Shown here: positions 26,581 to 35,117 of the stretch, in pieces
Layout: every line of letters begins with the position of its first letter
Numbering within the stretch: the stretch's first letter is position 1
From: SXRF01 sp964624555
GTDB taxonomy: Bacteria > Pseudomonadota > Alphaproteobacteria > Rickettsiales > SXRF01
Direction of reading: 5' to 3'
Assembly (NCBI GenBank): GCA_964624555.1
Contig: CAZUXB010000019.1
Coordinates: 1-42,975 of the forward strand
DNA: 42,975 nt
Position numbers and translations under genes: made by a program
Notes under the pieces: generated by a model
Told to the model about the DNA's origin: nothing
Seen by the model: only the letters and a program-made list of their open reading frames with translations
Databases searched by the model: none

Positions 26581-27393
26581 ATGGAAACCAATAGCCCAAA
26601 ACTCTGGCTTTTTGCCATGCCCAAAGCACAGGCCGGTGATAATAAATATACCCGCGGCCACGCCCTTATTTATGGCGGCTACCCCATGACCGGGGCGGGC
26701 CGTATGGCTGCGCGGGCAGCGGCGCGGGCCGGTGCTGGCCTGGTTACGGTGGCGGTGCCGGAAGTGGCGTTTCCCATTTATGCGGCGTCCCTTGCCAGTA
26801 TTATAGTTCATCCTCTTGCCCCTGCGGAAGATTTGACCGGCCTTGTTAGTGACGAGCGTATCACCGCGTTCCTGGTTGGCCCCGGTGCCGGCGTGAATAA
26901 CAATACGCGCCGCCACGCGCTTGCCATGCTGGAAACAGGCAAACCAACGGTGCTTGATGCTGATGCCATAACAATATTCCATGATGATACTGGGTCACTC
27001 GACTGGGGCATTACCGGACCATGTGTTTTAACTCCGCATGAGGGGGAGTTTGCCCGCATCTTTGATTCTGGCGGCGACCGTCTTGAACGTGCAAAAAAAG
27101 CGGCCATGCGTAGCGGTGCGGTTATCGTTCTTAAGGGGCATAACACGCTTATCGTTGAGCCGGGTGGCAAAGCCATCATAAATAACAATGCACCGCCTAC
27201 ACTGGCAACTGCTGGTTCTGGTGATGTGCTAAGCGGTATTATCGTTGGTTTGCTGGCGCAGGGTATGGAGCCGTTCCTAGCCGCCGCCGCCGCCGTGTGG
27301 ATACATGGTGCGGCCGCTGCCAAATTCGGTCCCGGGCTTATTGCCGAAGACCTGCCGGATCTGCTGCCGGAAATACTAGGCTCTATTTTCTAA
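26581..27393 (+). CDS. nnrD: ADP-dependent NAD(P)H-hydrate dehydratase
   Basis: The 270-residue enzyme repairs hydrated NAD(P)H (NAD(P)HX) using ADP. It has the ribokinase-like fold with GGYPMTGAGRMAARAAARAGAGLVTV, the GPGAG motif, TVLDADAI, TPHEGEFARI, VLKGHNT and the catalytic NNAPPTLATAGSGDVLSG (Asp in GSGD). Many bacteria fuse it to the epimerase NnrE; here only the dehydratase is present and the epimerase is not in the window. Its 3' end overlaps the convergent glycosyltransferase gene by 18 bases. Confidence 0.93.
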   Translation: METNSPKLWLFAMPKAQAGDNKYTRGHALIYGGYPMTGAGRMAARAAARAGAGLVTVAVPEVAFPIYAASLASIIVHPLAPAEDLTGLVSDERITAFLVGPGAGVNNNTRRHALAMLETGKPTVLDADAITIFHDDTGSLDWGITGPCVLTPHEGEFARIFDSGGDRLERAKKAAMRSGAVIVLKGHNTLIVEPGGKAIINNNAPPTLATAGSGDVLSGIIVGLLAQGMEPFLAAAAAVWIHGAAAAKFGPGLIAEDLPDLLPEILGSIF

Positions 27394-28587
27394 ACAGCGA
27401 TTCACTATTGGATCAAGTATTGCCGCTAAATCATATGGCTTTGCCTTTTCAGCTATAACCTTTGCTGACTTGCTATAACTTTCATCAGACAGGATTTCAT
27501 TTACTAAATTTCTAAGTCTTTTTACGGTCACATGCGGTGAGCAGATAAGAATACCAGCATGGGATTTTTCAACGCCCTGCATGAATAAATGCTGGTCAGC
27601 AAGCGACACTATCCCCAGCACCGGCACACCTGCACAAAGACTTTGGTATGATGTTGTACTGCCGCCGTTGCATATCACCAACGAAGCGCGATTAGCGCAG
27701 GCTGTGCCCGGAAGATAATCTGCTATGTAACAATTATCCGGTATAGCAATTTCCGTGGCACGACTGGCAGTGGTGGCTATTACTGTTACTGGCAGTTCGG
27801 AAAGTGCTGCGAAAATCTTTGGCAGCAGTTCTACCGCGCCGGAACTGCCCATACTTACATAAACCACGGGCCTATCTGTTGGCAGGTTAGCCCACCAGTC
27901 CGGTAATGGAACATCGGGCGACCAGGAAATAGGGCCAATATAATGGTGGCTGTCGGGGGCATTATGCACCGGGTGTAATTCGCGCATATCGGCATACAGG
28001 ACAATATCGGCATCAGTATGAGATTTCAGGTAATCATCTCCTAACGGCGGAAAACCACGTTGTTTACGTAGTTTATTGATTGGGCGGTTGAGAGTTGCCA
28101 TTAATTGTTTGTAGAATATGTTAAAAATAATTTGGGTCAGGTGAAAACCGAGTATTTTCGCCGATGGATAATCAGGGAGAACAATTTTCGGTTTTCCATA
28201 CGGACTCCAGTAGGAGTTGGTTAGCATCGCCAGCGGGATCTTGCGCAGGCGGGCGCTGACAGTAAGCGATAAGCGCATATCGCCTATTATCAAATCAGGT
28301 TTTATACTGTCGATTAATCTCAGGTCCTCTTCCAAATCCTCATTAAGTTCGGCAAAGGTGAAAAGAGGCTTGCCATTCCTAATCCGGGAGAGAAATAATT
28401 CTGTCGGCAGGGAATGTATGTGGTGCAATATTGCTTTGCTGCTTTTGGTAAATCTAGCATAACGCGGATCTGCAGCCAGATGCACTTCATACCCAAGTTT
28501 TGTCAACTCATCAGCAATTATAAGTGGCCTGCTTACATGCGTCAGAGTGACGCCCTCTGCAAACAGCAATATTCGCCTCTTGTCCAT
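27376..28587 (-). CDS. Glycosyltransferase, GT1/MGT-like
   Basis: The 403-residue protein is a GT-B fold glycosyltransferase. The N-terminal domain starts with RRILLFAEGVTLTHVSRPLIIADELTKLG, with the His-containing acceptor loop. The C-terminal nucleotide-sugar domain has VYVSMGSSGAVELLPKIFAAL and the signature CNGGSTTSYQSLCAGVPVLGIVSLADQHLFMQ of UDP-glycosyltransferases acting on small lipophilic acceptors. The sugar and acceptor are unknown. It diverges from the E2-like gene by about 90 bases; the neighbourhood (E2-like acyltransferase, SRPBCC, GMC oxidoreductase) suggests tailoring of a lipid or small molecule, which is inference. Confidence 0.83.
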   Translation of the reverse strand: MDKRRILLFAEGVTLTHVSRPLIIADELTKLGYEVHLAADPRYARFTKSSKAILHHIHSLPTELFLSRIRNGKPLFTFAELNEDLEEDLRLIDSIKPDLIIGDMRLSLTVSARLRKIPLAMLTNSYWSPYGKPKIVLPDYPSAKILGFHLTQIIFNIFYKQLMATLNRPINKLRKQRGFPPLGDDYLKSHTDADIVLYADMRELHPVHNAPDSHHYIGPISWSPDVPLPDWWANLPTDRPVVYVSMGSSGAVELLPKIFAALSELPVTVIATTASRATEIAIPDNCYIADYLPGTACANRASLVICNGGSTTSYQSLCAGVPVLGIVSLADQHLFMQGVEKSHAGILICSPHVTVKRLRNLVNEILSDESYSKSAKVIAEKAKPYDLAAILDPIVNRCLENRA

Positions 28588-28679
28588 TTTACATCATTGT
28601 AAGATTTGTTGTAGCAGTATAAATTTTTTACTCATAATATAACAAGAAACAATTAACAGCGTATCGTAGAATAACAAAT

Positions 28680-29489
28680 ATGTCATTCACTATCGAACCT
28701 AAAAACCGACTGTTCCAGGTGATTTGCAGTTTTCCTGACCACGAAATAAAGCCAGCGCCAGCCTTCATCTTCAGCTCGCAGGTGGATCTTACGCAGGTAG
28801 AGCAACTCCGCGCCAAGGCGAAAGCGGAGCTTGGGTATAAATTTTCCTATACTACATTAGTGATAAAAGCGGTGGCAACCGCTCTTAAGGAGCATCCCTA
28901 CGCTAACCGTAGGGTCTTTAACTGGCCCGGCCTTTCATTTTTCGGGCCGAGGCTCCAGAGTTTCCATGCCGCCGATATTTCCGTTGCGGCCGAGTGCGAT
29001 ATTCCCAATCAGGAAAGTGTCGCGTTTTTTGATATAATTCGTAATGCCGACCAGCTCACATTGCCGGAAATATATTCGTGGCTTAAAGAATTGGCCAACG
29101 GCGATATCGCTGCTAATAAGCAGTGGTGTAATTTCAGCAATATATCAACATCCTTGCCCTACTTCATATCGTCACGGATTCTGCGTATGCCATACTGGTT
29201 TCCCAGTATGTGGGAAAAATACCGTGGCGCAGCGGTGATGGTCAACTCCCCGGCAAAATACGGTATCGACAATATTTCAGCGACATGGATTTACCCGCTG
29301 GTAGTTACTTTTGGGTATGCTGAAGAACGGCCGGTGGTAGTTGATGGTAAAATAGTGGTCCGGCCAATGTTTAACCTTATAATGTCATTTGACCGGCGGA
29401 TAATGGCCGGTGCCAAGGCTGCCGTATTCTTCAACCGGGTCGCCAGTATCCTTGAAAATGCGCTTATAGAATTACCTATAGCAAATTAA
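28680..29489 (+). CDS. 2-oxoacid dehydrogenase E2-like acyltransferase, catalytic motif lost
   Basis: The 269-residue product matches the catalytic (CAT-like) domain of E2 acyltransferases over its length: FSYTTLVIKAVATALKEHPYANR near residues 55-80, ISVAAECD, GIDNISATWIYPLVVTFGYAEERPVVVDGKIVVRPMFNLIMSFDRRIMAG. Functional E2 enzymes have HRxxDG at this last place; here it is RRIMAG, so both the catalytic His and Asp are missing. There is no lipoyl or E1/E3-binding domain. It is probably a non-dehydrogenase acyltransferase relative or a scaffold. The last four codons and stop lie inside the left end of the repeat at 29477. Confidence 0.8.
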   Translation: MSFTIEPKNRLFQVICSFPDHEIKPAPAFIFSSQVDLTQVEQLRAKAKAELGYKFSYTTLVIKAVATALKEHPYANRRVFNWPGLSFFGPRLQSFHAADISVAAECDIPNQESVAFFDIIRNADQLTLPEIYSWLKELANGDIAANKQWCNFSNISTSLPYFISSRILRMPYWFPSMWEKYRGAAVMVNSPAKYGIDNISATWIYPLVVTFGYAEERPVVVDGKIVVRPMFNLIMSFDRRIMAGAKAAVFFNRVASILENALIELPIAN

Positions 29490-29674
29490 TTTTGTATTGT
29501 CCTATTATTCCCTCCCCCCTTGCGGGGGAGGGCCAGGGTGGGGGGTAGAGGAATAAGCATACCCCTCACCTGGTTTTTCAAGGACTTGCTTACAGCAAAT
29601 CCATGAAAAACCTTCCTCTCCCGCATGGGGAGAGGAGATAAATGAATACGTCAATATTAAGTTAGTTTGCTATA
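29477..29674. mobile_element. MITE-like repeat, copy B (198 bp)
   Basis: Terminal inverted repeats 29477-29499 and 29652-29674 are variants of TATAGCAAACTAACTTTAT, 19 of 23 identical to each other in opposite orientation. The core ttgcttacagcaaatccatg and flanking aaaaaccttcctc are shared with copy A at 6666-6865, and the G/C blocks are similar. Ends are TA. It separates the E2-like gene from the convergent SRPBCC gene and supplies the stop codon of the former. Confidence 0.75.
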
Positions 29675-29682
29675 ATAAACGA

Positions 29683-30111
29683 TTACCTGTTTTTTTCCAG
29701 ATGTTTTTTTAAAGCATTATTCAGCGCAATGAAATTGGCATCGAAATTCTTAAGCACCCAGGGAACAAATAAGCCGCTGAAATGTTCATAGTGCAGCACT
29801 CTGGTTTTGTCTTCACCAAGTGCTTCAAGCTCGAAACTGTGGTCGCCGTCACAAAGGCCGGGAACCAGGAAATGTCCAAGCCAGCGAAATTTCTTGTTTT
29901 CCTTAACCTCTAATATGGTGACCTTATAACCCTGTTCTTTTTTTCCCTGGCGTTTTATCCGTATATTCAGAACTGAGCCTTCCGCTGCCTGGCCTTCTGC
30001 ATAAGTTATAAAGGGGTTCCAGTTACTATATTCGGGAAAATTTACCAGCGCCGCCCACACAGCGTTTAATGGGGCATCAATTATAATTTCGGTATGGATG
30101 GAGTGTTTCAT
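29683..30111 (-). CDS. SRPBCC (START-like) domain protein
   Basis: The 142-residue protein starts HTEIIIDAPLNAVWAALVNFPEYSNWNPFI, the classic SRPBCC opening, and continues with alternating beta strands and a long C-terminal helix (ALNNALKKHLEKNR). Such proteins hold hydrophobic ligands in a helix-grip fold. Its start overlaps the end of the GMC oxidoreductase gene by four bases, so both are translated from one mRNA and may act on the same hydrophobic substrate. Confidence 0.88.
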   Translation of the reverse strand: MKHSIHTEIIIDAPLNAVWAALVNFPEYSNWNPFITYAEGQAAEGSVLNIRIKRQGKKEQGYKVTILEVKENKKFRWLGHFLVPGLCDGDHSFELEALGEDKTRVLHYEHFSGLFVPWVLKNFDANFIALNNALKKHLEKNR

Positions 30112-31607
30112 TTTTTGTCCTTTTCTAACAGGTGGGAAGCTACCCGCAGGGAGTTGGCGGCAATGGTAAGTGATGGATTGGTGCCAGCACTGCTGGGAAA
30201 AAATGATGAATCAACAATATATAAATTATCCAGCTCATGGGCTTTATTATATTTGTCCACGACACTGGTCATAGGATTTGTACCCGCCTTGCATGTGCCG
30301 CAAGCATGGGCCAATTGCTCATTATTGTGGGCGTTGGCAACAAAAGTGAATTTATAGGGAGATAGAGCCTGCCTGATTTTTTTACGGAAGATAGCCAGGC
30401 GTTCCTTAGCTTCTTTATGTAGTTTATAATTAACAGATACTGTTCCGTTATCAGCAAGCGATACAGAGTTCCCATAATAAGGAAAATCTTCCATTATCCC
30501 GGCCATGATAATCCTGTTTTGTATATTCTTCTGTGCAAATATTTTGATAAAAGGGAAAGCGATATATCCAAGCAGTGAACCAATTACTGGTATTGAACGC
30601 CGTATCGTTATCAGCAGGTCATTGGCAAGTGCTTGCGGATTAGGCAGGTTGCCCAGTGCCTGCACATTGCCCAGCTTAATATTGTCGCAGATATAAAAAT
30701 CATTAAATGCTACCTGTTTGGTGAATTCGCCGCCCTTAACTTCCGCCCTGGTTTTTACACTATACAGATCAACAAAGTGGCGCATTAAATTTTTTCCTAC
30801 CATGCCAGAACCATTTGCCAGCCCGGAGCGTAGTAAAATTATAGGCGTATGGATTGCCCCGGCCGCGAGCACTACCAATTCACCAGACAAAGTAAACTCC
30901 TCGTTGTCTTTACGGCATTTCACTCCCGTTACTTTATGTCCATCTGCGGCAAGCGACAATACTTCACATTCAGTAAGCAATTGTGCCGAATATTCGTCGA
31001 TGGAAGGTTGCAGGCAGATTTTTACACTGTCGTTTTTGCAGTTTTTTGGGCAGATGAAACCGCTACATTCCTTGCAGCCCGGTACATAATCGCAAGCCAT
31101 CGGACAGTGGTAGGGATGAAGCCCCTTGCCGCTAAAAAAATCGAACAACTCCTGTGCTGCCGGGCAGAATGGTGGGGGAGGGAAAGATTCACGGCCTTCC
31201 TTTTTTACTTTGTAGAGAGTTTCCGCCTGCGCGTAATAGTCCGCAAGTTCCTCATAGGTTATTGGCCAGTTTATAAAATCTACCGGCGAGAATCTTTCCA
31301 GTAGCATTCCATAAATGGCCGATGAACCGCCAGTACCGCAGCCGATAAAAGGTATCGCCTCGTATCCGGGAAAGGAAATCTTTTCGCTGTAACGTCCGGC
31401 CCGGCGCAGCAGCTCTTCGTCAACCGCGAAATGTTCTGCATAATCCCCGGCCAGCGCTGTATCCGGCAGGCCTAAATGCGATCTGCCTTTCTCAATGAAC
31501 AGGACTTTTTTCCCCTCCTTAGCCAGGACATTACCCAACGTGCTGCCACCTATTCCAGTGCCAAATATAATGATATCCCAATGATTGTTTTTAATTTCTT
31601 CGATCAT
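30108..31607 (-). CDS. GMC-family oxidoreductase
   Basis: The 499-residue flavoenzyme starts with the FAD dinucleotide fold DIIIFGTGIGGSTLGNVLAKEGKKVLFIEKG. It has a Cys-rich insertion near residues 168-195 (CDYVPGCKECSGFICPKNC) seen in a proteobacterial subgroup and possibly binding metal, VVLAAGAIHTPIILLRSG in the middle, and the C-terminal GMC domain with ACGTCKAGTNP and VDSSFFPSSAGTNPSLTIAANSLRVA. The substrate, likely an alcohol or sterol-like compound, is unknown. It is first gene of a two-gene operon with the SRPBCC protein; no ribosome site is clear at ATG 31607. Confidence 0.88.
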   Translation of the reverse strand: MIEEIKNNHWDIIIFGTGIGGSTLGNVLAKEGKKVLFIEKGRSHLGLPDTALAGDYAEHFAVDEELLRRAGRYSEKISFPGYEAIPFIGCGTGGSSAIYGMLLERFSPVDFINWPITYEELADYYAQAETLYKVKKEGRESFPPPPFCPAAQELFDFFSGKGLHPYHCPMACDYVPGCKECSGFICPKNCKNDSVKICLQPSIDEYSAQLLTECEVLSLAADGHKVTGVKCRKDNEEFTLSGELVVLAAGAIHTPIILLRSGLANGSGMVGKNLMRHFVDLYSVKTRAEVKGGEFTKQVAFNDFYICDNIKLGNVQALGNLPNPQALANDLLITIRRSIPVIGSLLGYIAFPFIKIFAQKNIQNRIIMAGIMEDFPYYGNSVSLADNGTVSVNYKLHKEAKERLAIFRKKIRQALSPYKFTFVANAHNNEQLAHACGTCKAGTNPMTSVVDKYNKAHELDNLYIVDSSFFPSSAGTNPSLTIAANSLRVASHLLEKDKK

Positions 31608-31880
31608 TCATTATGCGCTGGACTGTCGTTTATACATCAGGTGACACAGGCAAGTATCTTGGTATTAGTATTATAATTATCAATCTATTAACAGGGTTGT
31701 ATAAATTTGTACAATAAAAACACCTTTTCTACTTTATAGAAGAAGTTGATATACAAATTATGTGTAAAACAGCCAAATCACAAGGTTTTCTTGACAGATA
31801 ATGGCTTTTCGTGGCACAGATGCAGGCGATACCTTGCTTCCCCTGAAACCCGAATCCTGAACCCTTATAAGAAGAAAAAA

Positions 31881-32918
31881 ATGAAGATTTTAATTTTAGG
31901 TGCCAACGGTTTTATCGGAAGCCATTTAAGCGAAACCATCATCGCCAACCGCGACTGGGATGTCTACGCCATGGATATCGGCTCCGACAAGATCGAAGGG
32001 TGCCTTAAAAACCCGCGCTTCCATTTCGTAGAGGGCGACATCACCATCAACAAGGAATGGGTCGAATACCATGTAAAAAAATGCGATGTGGTGCTGCCGC
32101 TCGTCGCCATCGCCAACCCGGCCACTTATGTGCGCGACCCGCTTTCGGTGTTCGAACTTGATTTTGAGGCGAATTTGGAAATTGTCCGTCATTGTGTGCG
32201 CTACAAAAAACGCCTGATATTTCCATCGACCTCGGAAGTATATGGCATGAGTATCGACAATCCCTATGATGAGGAAGAGAGCGTGCTCGTCACCGGCCCC
32301 ATCAAAAAAGAACGCTGGATATATTCCAGCAGCAAGCAGCTCATGGACCGTGTGATATACGCATATGGCGCGCATCGCGGTCTTGATTTTACATTGTTCC
32401 GCCCCTTCAACTGGTTCGGCCCCAAGCTCGATAATGTCTGGGAAAGCAAGGAAGGTTCCAGCCGTGTTGCCACCCAGTTCCTGAGCAATATTTTCCACGG
32501 CAAGGAGATCATTTTGGTTGGCGGTGGTACCCAGCGCCGCTGCTTCCTCTATATCGACGATGCTATCGAAGCCCTGATAAAAATAATCGAGAATAAAGAC
32601 AGCAAAGTGGGCGGCCAGATATTCAATATTGGCCACCCCGGCAACGATGTTTCCATCGCCCAGCTTGCTGAAGTAATGATTGATGTGATGAGCGGATTCA
32701 AAGGTTATGAAAAAGTTCGTGACAAGGTAAAAATAATTATAAAATCCGGCGAGGAGCATTTCGGGGCCGGTTATCAGGATCTGGTCGCGCGCGTCCCTAA
32801 AATAGACAATGCAAAAAATATTTTGGGCTGGCAGCCACGCACCGACCTTAAAACCGCCATACGCAAAACCATAGAATATTATCTGGAGAATATGCCGGCG
32901 GGGGCGAGGTTGTTATAG
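31881..32918 (+). CDS. NAD-dependent epimerase/decarboxylase, ArnA C-terminal-like
   Basis: The 345-residue extended SDR enzyme starts MKILILGANGFIGSHLSETII (NAD-binding GxxGxxG). It has the catalytic triad region STSEVYG and YSSSKQLMDR (YxxxK), and FRPFNWFGPKLDN with REGSSR-like spacing. This most resembles the decarboxylase half of ArnA and UDP-4-keto-pentose/UDP-xylose synthases, which convert UDP-glucuronate to a UDP-pentose for lipid A or capsule. ATG 31881 gives the natural N-terminus; the open frame to 31746 adds non-homologous residues. No other arn genes are nearby. Confidence 0.88.
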   Translation: MKILILGANGFIGSHLSETIIANRDWDVYAMDIGSDKIEGCLKNPRFHFVEGDITINKEWVEYHVKKCDVVLPLVAIANPATYVRDPLSVFELDFEANLEIVRHCVRYKKRLIFPSTSEVYGMSIDNPYDEEESVLVTGPIKKERWIYSSSKQLMDRVIYAYGAHRGLDFTLFRPFNWFGPKLDNVWESKEGSSRVATQFLSNIFHGKEIILVGGGTQRRCFLYIDDAIEALIKIIENKDSKVGGQIFNIGHPGNDVSIAQLAEVMIDVMSGFKGYEKVRDKVKIIIKSGEEHFGAGYQDLVARVPKIDNAKNILGWQPRTDLKTAIRKTIEYYLENMPAGARLL

Positions 32919-32928
32919 CTCGTAAATC

Positions 32929-32988
32929 GTACTCGGTACTCTGTGATGCGTACTCGGTAAAAAATCCGAGTACCGTTCACCGAGTACC
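32929..32988. terminator. Nested inverted repeats between convergent genes
   Basis: The motif gtactcggta occurs twice (32929, 32950) and its complement ccgagtac twice (32966, 32980), so alternative hairpins can form, for example 32951-32957 with 32966-32972. The T/A runs in between make this a likely bidirectional terminator of the epimerase and EAL genes. Confidence 0.65.
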
Positions 32989-32990
32989 CT

Positions 32991-34031
32991 CTAACCCTTC
33001 GTAAGCGGTGCTGGTGGTGAAAAATAATAGCCCTGGAACAGGTCTATTCCCAGTGCTTTGAGCTTCTCGTAAGCATCTTCGGTTTCTACTGCTTCAGCGA
33101 TTGCCGTAGCGCCGATGGCATGCACCATTTCCACTATCTGGCTGATCGCGCTGCGGGTGGGTGCCAGTTCCAGCGAGCCGAGTTCCTTGCTGTCGAGTTT
33201 CACGAAATCGGGGCGTATCTCGCCGACCAGTTTTTTGGCACTCTCAACAGTGGTGATATCATCAAGGCAGATGGAGTAGCCCTGCGCCCGCGCATATTCG
33301 CACACGCTTTTTAGGTGTTTCATATCACGCGCTACTTCGCTGCGGGTAAATTCCAGTACCAGATGCTTAGGTACTATGCTGAACATTTTCACCGCCTCGC
33401 CTAGCCCTTCCAGATACACTGACGGGCGATGGATAAAACCGGGGAAGAAATTTACGAACAGGAAGCCGGAGCAATCGCTGGCAGCGAAGGTTTTTATTGC
33501 CTGCACATGGAGGTGGCGGTCGATCATATGCTCGATATTAAGGGCCTTGCTGGCTTTTATAACCTTATCGCCACCAATAACAGTACCGTCAACGGCACGG
33601 GCACGGACAAATGATTCAAAGCCAAAAATTTTCTGTTTTTCACCAATGATAGGCTGGAAATAGCACATGATCCGCTCATCACGCAGTGCTTCACCGAGCC
33701 ACAGATTCTCAGCTATGGTCTGGATAGCTACCACTTTCTTGCGCTCACCACTATCCGGGGTTGGCAGGTCGCTATCGGTGGTCAGCGCCACTTCCACGCT
33801 ATCGGCAAGCTGGGCATTCTGCAATATCAGGTAGGTTTTGGCCCAGAGACCAGCCCATTGCTTCTGGGTTTGGGCAAACATCCGGCCATCCGCGCCTTTG
33901 TTATAGCCTATGCCCCGCAGTTCCTCGGAAACATTAGGAGCCAGGCTACCGGACGTGGCAAACAGGCTCAGATAATAGCTATCATGCTGTAAATAGGGAA
34001 AATTAAACGCTCTTTGGGCTGAAATATTCAT
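32991..34031 (-). CDS. EAL domain protein (c-di-GMP phosphodiesterase-like)
   Basis: The 346-residue protein has about 100 N-terminal residues without recognised domain and an EAL domain from about residue 110. The EAL signature itself reads ESF (FGFESFVRA), and NxSP is NFFPG. The other metal and catalytic positions appear kept: Glu in LEFTRSE, DD in CLDDITT, Lys in DFVKLD, Glu in AEAVETED and Gln in LFQGYYF. It could therefore still hydrolyse c-di-GMP or act as a receptor. There is no membrane segment. It is probably monocistronic, with the stop nine bases after the nested repeats on the opposite side. Confidence 0.87.
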   Translation of the reverse strand: MNISAQRAFNFPYLQHDSYYLSLFATSGSLAPNVSEELRGIGYNKGADGRMFAQTQKQWAGLWAKTYLILQNAQLADSVEVALTTDSDLPTPDSGERKKVVAIQTIAENLWLGEALRDERIMCYFQPIIGEKQKIFGFESFVRARAVDGTVIGGDKVIKASKALNIEHMIDRHLHVQAIKTFAASDCSGFLFVNFFPGFIHRPSVYLEGLGEAVKMFSIVPKHLVLEFTRSEVARDMKHLKSVCEYARAQGYSICLDDITTVESAKKLVGEIRPDFVKLDSKELGSLELAPTRSAISQIVEMVHAIGATAIAEAVETEDAYEKLKALGIDLFQGYYFSPPAPLTKG

Positions 34032-34199
34032 GGCCTGCTTACAGAATAGTGTTATTAATCACCGTGATGCTCAATCCTAGCGGAAATTAGTTACTATTGG
34101 GTTAAAAAATCGCTGCATTGCGAAAAATAACAGCATATTGACAATGTGGAGTTTTTCTTTATGAATACCCTCCTCGTTTTATTGAGTTAAACGAATTGT

Positions 34200-34275
34200 G
34201 GGGAATTAGCTCAGCTGGTAGAGCGCTACGATGGCATTGTAGAGGTCAGGAGTTCGACTCTCCTATTCTCCACCA
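34200..34275 (+). tRNA. tRNA-Ala(GGC)
   Basis: The acceptor GGGGAAT pairs with ATTCTCC (one G-T), the D arm is TAGCTCAGCTGGTAGAGC, the anticodon loop ATGGCAT carries GGC, and the T arm AGGAGTTCGACTCTCCT is followed by discriminator A and encoded CCA. It is the presumed integration site of the defence island to its right. Confidence 0.93.
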
Positions 34276-34277
34276 CT
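34257..34277 (+). repeat. Direct repeat, tRNA-Ala 3' end (att-like copy 1)
   Basis: These 21 bases (core ctctcctattctccacca) cover the T-arm 3' strand, acceptor and CCA of tRNA-Ala, and recur exactly at 34412-34432, the pattern left by tRNA-targeting integrases. Confidence 0.7.
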
Positions 34278-34283
34278 AAAAAC

Positions 34284-34306
34284 AGCCGCCTTGCGCGGCT
34301 TTTTTA
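34284..34306 (+). terminator. Terminator of tRNA-Ala
   Basis: A 6-bp GC-rich stem (34284-34289 with 34295-34300) is followed by seven T, right after the tRNA. Confidence 0.85.
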
Positions 34307-34411
34307 TTGGTGGAATATAGTCCCAGATAGAATGAGCGTTCGACAAATCGTCAGCAGTACGATTTGGACGGCGTAAGCCGCCCGTAGGGCGAGGGTCAGC
34401 AGACCCGAGTC

Positions 34412-34432
34412 ACTCTCCTATTCTCCACCACT
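34412..34432 (+). repeat. Direct repeat, tRNA-Ala 3' end (att-like copy 2)
   Basis: An exact 21-base copy of the tRNA-Ala 3' end lies 155 bases downstream of the first. The spacer 34307-34411 holds several short hairpins (34345-34351 with 34359-34365; 34393-34397 with 34402-34406) but no gene. Confidence 0.7.
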
Positions 34433-35117
34433 TTCCTATCATCGATGAAATAGCCTTGGAACACAGAGCCGCTCAGGCTTTCGTTGCAGTTCTAGGAAAA
34501 AATCATTCAAAAAGACTAAATCTCTCAAAAACGAGCGTGGAAGCTAAATTTCAGGAGTTAGATAAGAGTTCGATTCCTTTTAAAGGTACAATCTTGCTCG
34601 TTATAGTCAACCCAAATAATTTTCATACGTAGCAATCAATTGATCGATGGAGGTTTCACCCACTTTCACCCACAGATGTCAACAAAGTTAATCGCATTCC
34701 AATGGACATAAATTCCTTGAAAAGGGCTGTTTTTCTTAGTATATTTGGAGTTTTTCGGACTTTGTCGGATGGGGTTCTGGTGGCGACAGCAACCATTTTG
34801 AGCCCGTAACCTATTGAAGTTATCTTGAATTGCTAAAATAGCTAATTTGTTTCACCCGCAGATTTGCCCACTAAGTATGTTGGATGTGGCTAAATCATCT
34901 TAGAAGATCATATCACTATGTCTTATTTTAGCATCTTTGGAGAGTTCTTTAACGATAATTAGAATGTGTTAACTGACCATTATAAATCTTTTTTATTTTA
35001 ATTCATTAATTTGTATGGCAAAAATAAAAAAGCAATTATTGATAGTAAAAAAATAAATTGCCAGCAATATTTTGCTTTATATGAAGTGTTGCTAAAAAAT
35101 GGATCAGGGAGGGAAGA
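34433..35117. other. Gene-poor left flank of the defence island
   Basis: This 685-base AT-rich stretch has no complete gene. It contains a minus-strand coding remnant at 34607-34678, a T-arm-like string gagttcgattcc near 34567, and the similar motifs gtttcacccac (34654) and gtttcacccgc (34849). The final bases give the GGGAGGGAAG ribosome site of the ATPase gene. I see no clear promoter. Confidence 0.5.
34607..34678 (-). pseudogene. Possible integrase C-terminal remnant
   Basis: The minus strand reads WVKVGETSIDQLIATYENYL before a stop, with in-frame stops immediately upstream. The wording is plausible for the last residues of a tyrosine recombinase, and the position beside the tRNA-Ala repeat fits, but 20-odd residues are too few to be sure. 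Confidence 0.2.

Noticed and set aside
31746..31880. N-terminal extension of the epimerase
   Set aside because: The extra 45 codons lack the family fold; ATG 31881 begins exactly at the NAD-binding motif.
34567..34600. Second tRNA near the island border (T-arm-like gagttcgattcc)
   Set aside because: No D or anticodon arm is present upstream; at best a degraded fragment.
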